DNA of 64,000 nucleotides from Pseudomonas sp. St316 (GTDB lineage Bacteria > Pseudomonadota > Gammaproteobacteria > Pseudomonadales > Pseudomonadaceae): positions 5,984,001 through 6,048,000 of the forward strand of contig NZ_AP021901.1 of the NCBI RefSeq assembly GCF_018325905.1, in the 5' to 3' direction. The notes under the pieces were generated by a model that did not search any database, had not been told where the DNA came from, and was given only the letters and a program-made list of their open reading frames with translations. The position numbers and the translations under genes were made by a program. Of the stretch, positions 9,814 through 17,022 are shown piece after piece. Positions within the stretch are counted from its first letter, which is position 1. Each line of letters opens with the position of its first letter.

Positions 9814-10641
9814 ATGCAAGCCGTACAGCGTGAGATTGCTGAACAGCTCAAGGTCCAGCCGCCGTTCGCCGATGACGCCGCCCTCAAGGCCGAAATTGCC
9901 CGTCGGGTGAGCTTTATTCAGGATTGCCTGGTCAACTCCGGACTCAAGTCCCTCGTGCTGGGCATCAGCGGTGGCGTTGACTCGTTGACCGCCGGGCTGC
10001 TGGCCCAACGTGCCATGCGCGAACTGCGGGAGAAAACCGGTAACGCCGCCTACAAGTTCATCGCCGTGCGCCTGCCGTACGAAACCCAGTTCGACGAGCA
10101 TGAAGCCCAAGCCTGTGTGGACTTCATCGAACCGGACGAGCGCCATACCGTCAACATCGGTCCGGCGGTCAAGGCCTTGGCCGATCAAGTCGCGGCGTTC
10201 GAAGGCAAGGCAGCGGTCTCGCGGGATTTCGTGCTGGGCAATACCAAGGCGCGGATGCGCATGGTGGCGCAATACACCATCGCGGGCACCGAGCACGGCC
10301 TGGTGATCGGCACCGATCATGCCGCCGAAGCAGTGATGGGTTTCTTCACCAAGTTCGGTGATGGCGCTTGTGACTTGGCCCCGCTCAGCGGTTTGGTGAA
10401 AAACCAGGTCCGGGCCATCGCCCGTGACTTTGGCGCGCCGGAGTCGCTGGTGGAAAAAGTCCCCACCGCCGATCTCGAAGACCTGTCGCCAGGCAAACCG
10501 GACGAAGCGTCCCACGGCGTGACCTACGCCGAGATCGATGCATTCCTGCACGGCCAACCGATTCGCGAAGAAGCGGCCAGGATCATTTGCGAGACCTATC
10601 GCAAGACTGAGCACAAGCGGGTGATGCCGTACGCCCCGTGA
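9814..10641 (+). CDS. nadE: Ammonia-dependent NAD+ synthetase
   Basis: The protein is 275 aa, the same length as the E. coli enzyme. The start [12 protein letters not shown] follows AAGGAG and lies four bases after the pncB stop. The P-loop of the adenine-nucleotide hydrolase fold is [14 protein letters not shown] at about residues 48-61. [19 protein letters not shown] and [16 protein letters not shown] complete the deamido-NAD/ATP site. It lacks a glutaminase domain, so it uses free ammonia. It makes the last step after PncB and NadD. Confidence 0.97.
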   Translation: MQAVQREIAEQLKVQPPFADDAALKAEIARRVSFIQDCLVNSGLKSLVLGISGGVDSLTAGLLAQRAMRELREKTGNAAYKFIAVRLPYETQFDEHEAQACVDFIEPDERHTVNIGPAVKALADQVAAFEGKAAVSRDFVLGNTKARMRMVAQYTIAGTEHGLVIGTDHAAEAVMGFFTKFGDGACDLAPLSGLVKNQVRAIARDFGAPESLVEKVPTADLEDLSPGKPDEASHGVTYAEIDAFLHGQPIREEAARIICETYRKTEHKRVMPYAP

Positions 10642-10650
10642 CCGGCAATC

Positions 10651-11151
10651 CCTGTGGGAGCTGAGCTTGCTCGCGATAGCGGTGGTTCAGCTTGCATTGA
10701 TGTTGAATGTGCCGCCGCCATCGCGAGCAGGCTCGCTCCCACAGAGGTTCCGGGGTATTGGCAGACTCTGCATTCACCACAGATCCCTGTGGGAGCTGAG
10801 CTTGCTCGCGATAGCGGTGGTTCAGCTTGCATTGATGGTTGAATGTGCCGCCGTCATCGCGAGCAGGCTCGCTCCCACAGAGGTTCCGGGGTATTGGCAG
10901 ATTCTGCATTCACCACAGATCCCTGTGGGAGCTGAGCTTGCTCGCGATAGCGGTGGTTCAGCTTGCATCGATGTTGAATGTGCCGCCGCCATCGCGAGCA
11001 GGCTCGCTCCCACAGAGGTTCCGGGGTATTGGCAGACTCTGCATTCACCACAGATCCCTGTGAGAGCTGAGCTTGCTCGCGATAGCGGTGGTTCAGCTTG
11101 CATTGATGTTGAATGTGCCGCCGCCATCGCGAGCAGGCTCGCTCCCACAGG
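10651..11151. repeat. Four tandem REP-pair units (135-bp period)
   Basis: Units begin CCTGTGGGAGCTGAGC at 10651, 10786 and 10922, with a variant CCTGTGAGAGC at 11057. Periods are 135, 136 and 135 bp. Each unit has a left REP, about 38 bp of spacer, an inverted right REP (GAGCAGGCTCGCTCCCACAG), then about 43 bp of unique linker (AGGTTCCGGGGTATTGGCAG...). The fourth unit ends after its right REP. Units are almost identical, including linkers, so the array grew by recent tandem duplication of a REP pair plus linker. Confidence 0.95.
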
Positions 11152-11174
11152 AAATGCGATTATTGGCCAGACAC

Positions 11175-11206
11175 AAAAAAGCGCCCTGCACGGGGGCGCT
11201 TTTTTT
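11175..11206. terminator. Bidirectional intrinsic terminator between the REP array and azurin
   Basis: AAAAAAGCGCCC-TGCACGG-GGGCGCTTTTTT: a G/C stem flanked by A and T runs on the two sides, 16 bp after the azurin stop codon on the minus strand. It can stop transcripts from both azurin and the nadE side. Confidence 0.9.
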
Positions 11207-11221
11207 GTGCCTGTGAAGTGA

Positions 11222-11668
11222 TTACTTCAGGGTAACGGTGCCTTTCATCATCGAGATGTGGCCCGGGAACGAGCAGAAGAAGCCGTACTTTTCAGCGGCG
11301 TCCAGTTTCGATACGTCGAAGGTCACCGAGTCTTTCTCACCGGCACCGATGATCTTGGTGTGGGCGATGATGCGGGCATCACCTTCCTTCAGGTAGTTCT
11401 TGTCGATACCGGCGCCCAGGCCATCGGTGGCGATCGGCTGCATGTCAGCCTCTTTGCTCAGCACCCAGTTATGGCCCATGACGTTTTTCGGCAAGCTGCC
11501 CGAGTGAGTCAGCTCAACGGTGAACGTCTTGCAGCTCTTGTCGATCTCGATGGCCTTGGTGTTGAAGGACATCTGGTCGGTCGAATCGATGGTGGTCTTG
11601 CACTCCGCTGCCATCAGTTGGCTGCTGGCCAGCGTCAACAGGGATACTGCAACAAGTTTGGCAAACAT
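11222..11668 (-). CDS. azu: Azurin precursor (periplasmic type-1 copper protein)
   Basis: The protein has 148 aa: a 20-residue signal peptide ([20 protein letters not shown]) and a 128-residue mature chain starting AECKTTIDS. The copper site is complete: His in GHNWVLS, then Cys, His and Met in [12 protein letters not shown] near the C-terminus. The Cys3-Cys26 disulfide partners are present. Azurin shuttles electrons in the periplasm, classically linked to denitrification and redox stress. The start at 11668 was chosen because of the signal peptide and GGAG eight bases upstream; the frame extends further upstream without meaning. Confidence 0.97.
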   Translation of the reverse strand: MFAKLVAVSLLTLASSQLMAAECKTTIDSTDQMSFNTKAIEIDKSCKTFTVELTHSGSLPKNVMGHNWVLSKEADMQPIATDGLGAGIDKNYLKEGDARIIAHTKIIGAGEKDSVTFDVSKLDAAEKYGFFCSFPGHISMMKGTVTLK

Positions 11669-11740
11669 CGTGAATCTCCAAGGCATGGTTAACAAAGTTC
11701 TATCAAAGGGGAAGACTGCCTGAATTTCAGACAAGTTCCT

Positions 11741-11754
11741 ATGACCTGAATCAA
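11741..11754 (-). promoter_or_regulatory. Candidate ANR/FNR box upstream of azurin
   Basis: The plus strand reads ATGAC-CTGA-ATCAA; on the minus strand this is TTGAT-TCAG-GTCAT. One half-site matches the TTGAT-N4-ATCAA consensus exactly and the other matches three of five. It is centred about 80 bp before the azurin ATG, compatible with an anaerobically activated promoter. Azurin genes in pseudomonads are known ANR targets; binding here is inferred. Confidence 0.5.
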
Positions 11755-11859
11755 ACATTGTATACAACTTAAGGCTATCAACCTGATGGACACAATCAAC
11801 CAGTCAGAAGCATGAAGGCTCTCTATCATCGGCCCCATACCCACCCTGGAGTACCGGTC

Positions 11860-11949
11860 ATGAACCTCAACAGCCTGTTATGCAGTTTGCTCGCCGCCTA
11901 CGCCTGTGGCGCCAGTGGTACCTACGAAAAGCCTCAACGCGAGGTTTAA
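11860..11949 (+). CDS. Small ORF, 29 codons, possible leader peptide of the LOG gene
   Basis: ATG at 11860 follows GGAG with eight bases of spacing. The product is 29 aa with a hydrophobic N-terminal half (LLCSLLAAYAC) and a polar tail ending EKPQREV, stop TAA at 11947. It lies 61 bp before the LOG-family gene, whose ribosome site is folded into a hairpin (11973-12010), an arrangement compatible with a leader peptide. It could also be a tiny exported peptide or a chance ORF. I do not recognise a family. Confidence 0.35.
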   Translation: MNLNSLLCSLLAAYACGASGTYEKPQREV

Positions 11950-11972
11950 TCGCTTTGCGCAACCCAGGCCAG

Positions 11973-12010
11973 GCTTTACTCTGGATCGGTTACCGATCAT
12001 GGAGTAAAGC
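11973..12010 (+). promoter_or_regulatory. Hairpin sequestering the ribosome-binding site of the LOG gene
   Basis: Outer arms GCTTTACTC (11973-11981) and GAGTAAAGC (12002-12010) pair perfectly. Inner arms GATCGG and CCGATC (11984-11989 and 11993-11998) extend the stem. The right outer arm holds the GGAG of the Shine-Dalgarno and ends exactly at the ATG at 12011. Translation would need the stem to open by heat, ligand, protein, or a ribosome on the upstream 29-codon ORF. It has no T tract, so it is unlikely to be a terminator. Confidence 0.6.
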
Positions 12011-12598
12011 ATGTCCATCGCGTCTGTTTGTGTATTTTGCGGCGCCAGCACCGGCACCGATCCAGCGTATCGTGAAGCGGCGCAGGCCCTGGGCCGGGCG
12101 CTGGCGCAACGGAAATTGACCCTGGTCTACGGCGGCGGGGCCGTCGGCCTGATGGGGATTGTCGCCGACGCGGCCCTGGCGGCCGGCGGCGAGGTCATCG
12201 GCATCATCCCGCAAAGCCTCAAGGACAAGGAAATCGGCCACAGCGGCCTGACCCGCCTGGAAGTGGTGGACGGCATGCACGCCCGCAAGGCACGCATGGC
12301 CGAACTCAGCGATGCCTTCATCGCCCTGCCCGGCGGCCTCGGCACGCTGGAGGAGTTGTTCGAAGTCTGGACCTGGGGCCAGCTCGGCTACCACGGCAAA
12401 CCGCTGGGGTTGCTGGAAGTGAACGGTTTCTACAGCAAGCTCACCGGTTTTCTCGATCATATCGTCGGCGAAGGCTTCGTCCGCGCGCCCCATCGTGACA
12501 TGCTGCAAGTGAGCGAATCAGCGCAGAACCTGCTCGATGCGCTGGACGAATGGCAACCGTCAGTGCAGCCGAAGTGGACCGAACAAAAACCCAGCTAA
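12011..12598 (+). CDS. LOG-family protein (cytokinin riboside 5'-monophosphate phosphoribohydrolase type)
   Basis: This 195-aa Rossmann-fold protein starts [20 protein letters not shown], the family N-terminus. It carries the signature [12 protein letters not shown] at about residues 107-118 (PGGxGTxxE), with the catalytic Arg and Glu in [20 protein letters not shown]. Family members hydrolyse nucleoside 5'-monophosphates to base and ribose-5-phosphate and can make free cytokinins. Bacterial roles outside plant hormone production are less clear. Its ribosome site is buried in a hairpin. It is complete and sits 68 bp before the small basic-acidic protein gene. Confidence 0.9.
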   Translation: MSIASVCVFCGASTGTDPAYREAAQALGRALAQRKLTLVYGGGAVGLMGIVADAALAAGGEVIGIIPQSLKDKEIGHSGLTRLEVVDGMHARKARMAELSDAFIALPGGLGTLEELFEVWTWGQLGYHGKPLGLLEVNGFYSKLTGFLDHIVGEGFVRAPHRDMLQVSESAQNLLDALDEWQPSVQPKWTEQKPS

Positions 12599-12666
12599 CG
12601 GCTCGGCCCCGATACAGGGCAGAATATGCGCCGCTCAACCTCACCTTCGACCCCAGAGGATCGCCC

Positions 12667-12855
12667 ATGGCCAAACCCAATTATTCCTTCGCCAAACGTC
12701 AAAGAGACTTGGCCAAGGAGCAGAAGAAAGAGGAAAAGCTGCAGCGCAAGAAAGCCACAGCTGAAGAAGAAGCCGCACTGACTCCTGATACCGAAGGCGA
12801 AGTGGCGGCAGAAGATGATGTTGATGCACCGAAAGATCAGGCGCCCGACGCCTGA
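12667..12855 (+). CDS. Small highly charged protein, 62 aa, function unknown
   Basis: The start MAKPNYSFAKRQRDLAKEQK follows AGAGGA. The first 35 residues are strongly basic and predicted helical (KEQKKEEKLQRKKA); the C-terminal half is acidic (EGEVAAEDDVDAP). There are no cysteines and no membrane segment. The charge split suggests an RNA- or ribosome-associated helper or an intrinsically disordered protein, but I assign no function. It lies just downstream of the LOG gene and may be co-transcribed. A strong hairpin follows at 12903. Confidence 0.75.
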   Translation: MAKPNYSFAKRQRDLAKEQKKEEKLQRKKATAEEEAALTPDTEGEVAAEDDVDAPKDQAPDA

Positions 12856-12902
12856 TATCCCCAGGGCCCGATGATCCAGTCCGGCCCCCCGGTTCCGTGT
12901 CC

Positions 12903-12929
12903 AGGGCCGGCAGTCCCACTGCCGGCCCT
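12903..12929. terminator. Hairpin between two convergent genes
   Basis: The perfect 12-bp arms AGGGCCGGCAGT and ACTGCCGGCCCT flank CCC. The right arm touches the stop codon of the Nudix gene. No T run follows on either strand, so Rho-independent termination would be weak; it probably marks the shared 3' end of the two convergent transcripts. Confidence 0.6.
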
Positions 12930-13306
12930 CACAATCCCAGCGCCTTGATAATCGACAGGCGATAGCCTGCAGGTAGATTGGCCGGCAATTGGTCCGGCTC
13001 GAACAACCCGATCTGCTTGTGCTCATGGCTGATCATCGGCACGAAACCGCCCAGCAACTGGCAACGGTACGTGGAGATGAAGACGTGCTTGCCGGGAATG
13101 ACCTCGAACAAGTACGAATCCAGCGGCTCCTCCACGCGCACCTCAACCGCCAGTTCCTCATCGATCTCCCGTGCCAGGCATTGCGGCGCCGTTTCGCCCA
13201 GCTCGATTCGTCCACCGGGCAGTTCCCACTCGTCCCGTTCGTTGAGCATCAGCACGACCAGGCCTTCGGGGGATTGCAGCACGCCTTTGATGGAAACCGG
13301 GAACAT
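12929..13306 (-). CDS. Nudix hydrolase
   Basis: The protein has 125 aa with a complete Nudix box: GGRIELGETAPQCLAREI then DEELAVEV (G-x5-E-x7-REUxEExGU pattern, with the Arg-Glu and double Glu present) at about residues 31-54. Such proteins cleave nucleoside diphosphates linked to another group. The substrate cannot be read from the sequence. It is a single gene with its own start at ATG 13306 and ends convergently with the 62-aa gene. Confidence 0.9.
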   Translation of the reverse strand: MFPVSIKGVLQSPEGLVVLMLNERDEWELPGGRIELGETAPQCLAREIDEELAVEVRVEEPLDSYLFEVIPGKHVFISTYRCQLLGGFVPMISHEHKQIGLFEPDQLPANLPAGYRLSIIKALGL

Positions 13307-13340
13307 GGGAAAACCTCATCATTCATATGACACCCAACCT

Positions 13341-13429
13341 GTGGGAGCGAGCTTGCTCGCGATAGCGTCGTGTCAGTCAATGAACATGTTGACTGTAGAG
13401 TCGCCATCGCGAGCAAGCTCGCTCCCACA
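13341..13429. repeat. REP pair between the Nudix and transglutaminase genes
   Basis: GTGGGAGCGAGCTTGCTCGC on the left and GCGAGCAAGCTCGCTCCCAC on the right, about 45 bp apart, fill the gap between the two genes. Confidence 0.9.
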
Positions 13430-13443
13430 TTTCTACACAGTGT

Positions 13444-14337
13444 TCATGGCTCCAGCGGCATCACCGTCACCCGCACCTCGGGATCATGATTGCCGCCCCC
13501 CAGGATCACCCCCCGCAACGGCGACACATCGGAAAAATCCCGGCCCCAGGCCAAGGTGATGTGTTCCAGGGCCGGCTGGACGTTGTTGGTCGGATCAAAG
13601 TCCACCCAACCCAATACCGGGCAATACACCGAGACCCAGGCATGGGACGCATCGGCGCCAATCAGCCTTGGTTGGCCGGGTGGCGGCTGGGTCAGCAGGT
13701 AGCCGCTGACGTAACGCGCCGCCAGCCCGCGAGAGCGCACGCAGGCCAGCATCAAGTGGGCAAAGTCCTGGCACACGCCCCGCCGCCGCTCCAGCACCTC
13801 CACCAGCGGCGTGGCCACCTGGGTCGCCTCGGCATCGAAGGTGAACTCCTCGAAAATCTTTTCCATCAGCGCCCGCACGCCAACCATCAGCGGTCGCCCC
13901 GGCGGGAAGCAGCTCTCGGAAAACTCGACGAAGCTGCGCTTGAGGTGCACATAAGGTGACTCGAAACGAAAACGGCATGCTTGCAGCAATGGCGCCGCAA
14001 GTGGCCGGCCGCTGTAGGTCAGCGCATTGCTGGTCGACTCCCAGGCCGGAGACAGGTTGAAGTCCAGTGCGGGGCGAGACAGCACCTCGACGCTCAGGCG
14101 AGCATTGACCAGCAGCTCGTCGTGGGGGCGCTCGAAGGCCAGGCGGGTCAGTGGGTTGCCAAACACATCCTGCTCATCGCGACGGGTCGTCGGCTCCGGG
14201 CTGATCAGCAACTGCTGTTCGGTGCAACGCTGCCAGTCACAGGCGCGCGGCCACAGATGGGCAAGCTGCTGGGCCAGGGACACTGGGCTGTCGTAGTGGT
14301 AATGGGTGTCGTGGAGGATCTGGTAACGAGCGTTCAT
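13444..14337 (-). CDS. Transglutaminase-like cysteine protease-fold protein of the ATP-grasp/alpha-E cluster
   Basis: This 297-aa protein has an N-terminal beta domain (YQILHDTHYHYDSPVSLAQQ) and a transglutaminase core. The catalytic triad is visible: Cys in RRGVCQDFAHL (about 188), His in DASHAWVSVY (about 228) and Asp in GWVDFDPTNN (about 245). No signal peptide is seen, so it is cytoplasmic. Its ATG overlaps the stop of the ATP-grasp/alpha-E gene (TGATG), so it is translationally coupled to it. In the predicted system it would cleave or form isopeptide bonds on peptides made by the ATP-grasp partner; substrates are unknown. Confidence 0.9.
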   Translation of the reverse strand: MNARYQILHDTHYHYDSPVSLAQQLAHLWPRACDWQRCTEQQLLISPEPTTRRDEQDVFGNPLTRLAFERPHDELLVNARLSVEVLSRPALDFNLSPAWESTSNALTYSGRPLAAPLLQACRFRFESPYVHLKRSFVEFSESCFPPGRPLMVGVRALMEKIFEEFTFDAEATQVATPLVEVLERRRGVCQDFAHLMLACVRSRGLAARYVSGYLLTQPPPGQPRLIGADASHAWVSVYCPVLGWVDFDPTNNVQPALEHITLAWGRDFSDVSPLRGVILGGGNHDPEVRVTVMPLEP

Positions 14338-16823
14338 CAGACGGACACCGTGCGTTGGCTGACGTCATCGACGTGGGCGAAATGACGCAAGGCCAGGCGA
14401 TCGGATACCTGGCCACCGACATCGGCCACTTCCTGCAACAGGTCGGCCAGCCCATCAAGCGCTGCGCGCAGACTGGCTTCACCAAACAGGGGATTTTCCA
14501 GGCAACGCAGGTCAAAGCGAGAAAGACGCGTCACCAATTCTGGCAAGGCCGTTTCCTTCGGTGCGCCAAAATCGTCGTTCAGGCGTTTGAGCGTGCGGGC
14601 CACCAGCTTTAACTGGAAAAGCACCGCATGGGGGTTCTGTTCGTCCAGCAACAACAGGTCCATCACCGGGATCAGTTGCGCCACCGCCAGGTAGCGCGAA
14701 CGGTAGGTGATGCTGCTGTTGCCCAGTTCCAGCAGCCACTCCAGCCCGGCCTGGTCGAAGACTGCATCGCTACGCAAAAACGCCGCCAGGCTGCTGCTGA
14801 GGAACTGCAAGCGTTCCAGGCGCCGGCCCATCATCAGGAAGCGCCAGCCCTCGTCGCGGGTCATGTCGTCCAAGGCAAATCCGGACAACGCCGCCAGGGA
14901 CATCACTAGCCGATTGAGGAAATCCAGCAACTCACCGAAATCCGGTTCCTCGGTTTCCAGCTCCATCGCTTCGCGCTGCAACTCCACCAGCGCCTGCCAG
15001 TTCTCCCGGGACAGCTTGCCGCGAACCTGCGAGGCCGCCCACTGCAAGCGCTGCAGGTTGGAGCGCAGGCTGAACGACCAATCGTCCCCCAACAGCGCCG
15101 CCAGCAAACGCTCGTGCAGCTCGCCCTCTTCAGGCAGCAGCATCAGGCTTTCGCCCAGGGACACCGCCGACGCCAGGGCCTGCGGGTCATCGCCATCGAC
15201 ATAACGCCCCAGCATGATCCGCAGCAGCCGCGCGCTGTCGTCGCAGCGTTCGCAGTAACGGCCGAACCAGAACAGGTTTTCCACCACCCGCGAAGGCAGG
15301 TACGGATCGCGTCGAACCAGGTCGTGGACGCCTACGGTTCGCTGGGCCGTCCACTGTTCACCGCCGGGCGCCTGCTCGCCCAACACCCACGTATCCTTGC
15401 TGGCGCCGCCACGCTGCATCGACACCACTTCGGCGTCGGCCTCGGCGGCCACGCGGGTCAGGCCACCCGACAGCACCCGATAATCATCCTTCCCGGACAC
15501 GGCATACACGCGCATGCCAATGGCCCGCGGTTGGATGTGCCCGTCTTCGGCCTGCCAGACCGGGGCCTGGGACAGTTGCGCCAACTCCTGGGCGACATAA
15601 GCATAGGGCCGAGCCTGCATGCGCGCCGCCAGTTGGCCGCGCTGCGCCTCGTTCAGGTCCCGGCCGAACACCGGGGTGAAGCTTTGGGAAGGAAACGCCG
15701 GCTTGATCAAGAGTTGCGGCAGCTTTTCCAGGGCCTGGGCCAGCACCGGCGGCTCACCGCACCACCAGGTGGCGATGGACGGCAGTATCAATTCCTCGCC
15801 GAACAGATACTGATTGATCTTCGGCAGGAACCCCAACAGGCCCGGAGACTCCAGCACGCCGCTGCCCAGGGCATTGGCCACCAGCACCCGGCCCTGGCGC
15901 ACCGCTTCCAACAGTCCCGGCACGCCGAGGGCTGAATCGGTGCGCAGCTCCAGGGGGTCGCAGAAATCGTCGTCGAGCCGACGCATGATGGCGTGGACCC
16001 GGCGCAGGCCGCTGAGGGTCTTGAGATAGACCGTGGCGTCCCGCACGGTCAGGTCGCCCCCCTCTACCAACGGATAGCCAAGCTGGCGGGCCAGATAAAG
16101 ATGCTCGAAATAACTTTCGTTGAACCGCCCCGGCGTCAACAGCACCACCAGTGGTGACTCACCGTCGCTGGGTGCCTGGCGTGCCAGGGTTTCCTGCAAG
16201 GTGCGGAAGAACCCGGACAGGTGTCGCACCCTCAGGTCGCGATACAGCTCGGGGAACGCGCGGGAAACGATCATGCGATTTTCCAGCGCATAACCGGCCC
16301 CCGAAGGCGCCTGGGTCCGATCCGCCGTAACCCACCAACGACCATCGGGCGTGCGCGCCAGGTCCACCGCATACAAGTGCAGGAAGCTGCCGTCCGGCGG
16401 CGCGATGCCCTGGCAGGGCCAAAGGAAATTGTTGTGCCCGAATACCAACTCTGCCGGCAGCAGCCCTTCGCTGATCAGCCGCTGAGGCCCATACAGGTCG
16501 GCCAGCACCGCATTGAGCAGCCGCGCACGCTGGGCGATCCCGGCCGACAGATGTTTCCATTCCTGCGGGTCGATCACGTGGGGCAGCAGGTCCAGCTCCC
16601 ACGGCCGGTCGGCGCCCTTCGGATCGGCGTAGACGTTATAGGTGACACCGTTTTCCTGGATCTGCCGGGCCAGCAGCGCCTGGCGCTGGATCAGGTGAGC
16701 CGGCGTGCTGCGCTGCAACTGATCGAACAACCGCCGCCAGTGCGGACGCACCGCACCGTTGTCGTCCAACAGTTCGTGATAGGTGCCCGTCGTCAGCGGG
16801 TAACGGTCAAGCAGGTCAGGCAT
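14337..16823 (-). CDS. Circularly permuted ATP-grasp protein fused to an alpha-E domain
   Basis: The protein is 828 aa, taking ATG 16823 (MPDLLDRYPLTTGTYHELLD) rather than an upstream TTG. Residues about 60-480 form the circularly permuted ATP-grasp domain, with NALGSGVLESPGLLGFLPKI and LPSIATWWCGEP near the nucleotide site and the family's LLTPGRFNESYFEH stretch. Residues about 510-828 form the alpha-helical alpha-E domain, beginning LPSRVVENLFWFGRYCERCD. In many bacteria these are two genes; here they are fused. ATP-grasp enzymes of this class are predicted amide-bond ligases. The gene is flanked by two transglutaminase-like genes on the same strand. Confidence 0.9.
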   Translation of the reverse strand: MPDLLDRYPLTTGTYHELLDDNGAVRPHWRRLFDQLQRSTPAHLIQRQALLARQIQENGVTYNVYADPKGADRPWELDLLPHVIDPQEWKHLSAGIAQRARLLNAVLADLYGPQRLISEGLLPAELVFGHNNFLWPCQGIAPPDGSFLHLYAVDLARTPDGRWWVTADRTQAPSGAGYALENRMIVSRAFPELYRDLRVRHLSGFFRTLQETLARQAPSDGESPLVVLLTPGRFNESYFEHLYLARQLGYPLVEGGDLTVRDATVYLKTLSGLRRVHAIMRRLDDDFCDPLELRTDSALGVPGLLEAVRQGRVLVANALGSGVLESPGLLGFLPKINQYLFGEELILPSIATWWCGEPPVLAQALEKLPQLLIKPAFPSQSFTPVFGRDLNEAQRGQLAARMQARPYAYVAQELAQLSQAPVWQAEDGHIQPRAIGMRVYAVSGKDDYRVLSGGLTRVAAEADAEVVSMQRGGASKDTWVLGEQAPGGEQWTAQRTVGVHDLVRRDPYLPSRVVENLFWFGRYCERCDDSARLLRIMLGRYVDGDDPQALASAVSLGESLMLLPEEGELHERLLAALLGDDWSFSLRSNLQRLQWAASQVRGKLSRENWQALVELQREAMELETEEPDFGELLDFLNRLVMSLAALSGFALDDMTRDEGWRFLMMGRRLERLQFLSSSLAAFLRSDAVFDQAGLEWLLELGNSSITYRSRYLAVAQLIPVMDLLLLDEQNPHAVLFQLKLVARTLKRLNDDFGAPKETALPELVTRLSRFDLRCLENPLFGEASLRAALDGLADLLQEVADVGGQVSDRLALRHFAHVDDVSQRTVSV

Positions 16824-16919
16824 GGAAAGCTCGGCAGACGGCAATAAAAGGTGAGACTAGCGCAAGCGCATGACGCCCGGATAGGTGGAGGAGTGTGACC
16901 AGACGCTGGGGCGAGCCCC

Positions 16920-17015
16920 GTAGGAGCTGCCGGAGGCTGCGATCTTTTGATCTTTCACTCCAGACTCAAGTGTCTGGGGAAAGATCGCAGCCTCGTTTCA
17001 CTCGACAGCTCCTAC
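16920..17015. repeat. Second-family inverted repeat, copy 2
   Basis: GTAGGAGCTGCCGGAGGCTG... pairs with ...CACTCGACAGCTCCTAC, with the same inner AAAGATCGCAGCC arms as the copy at 8348-8443. It lies in the 199-bp gap between the ATP-grasp gene and the DUF2126 gene and could act as a transcription boundary inside the cluster. Confidence 0.8.
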
Positions 17016-17022
17016 ACAGCGC

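Noticed and set aside
11667-11767. N-terminal extension of azurin by 33 residues
   Set aside because: It would place the signal peptide internally and has no ribosome site; MFAKLVAV fits the family.
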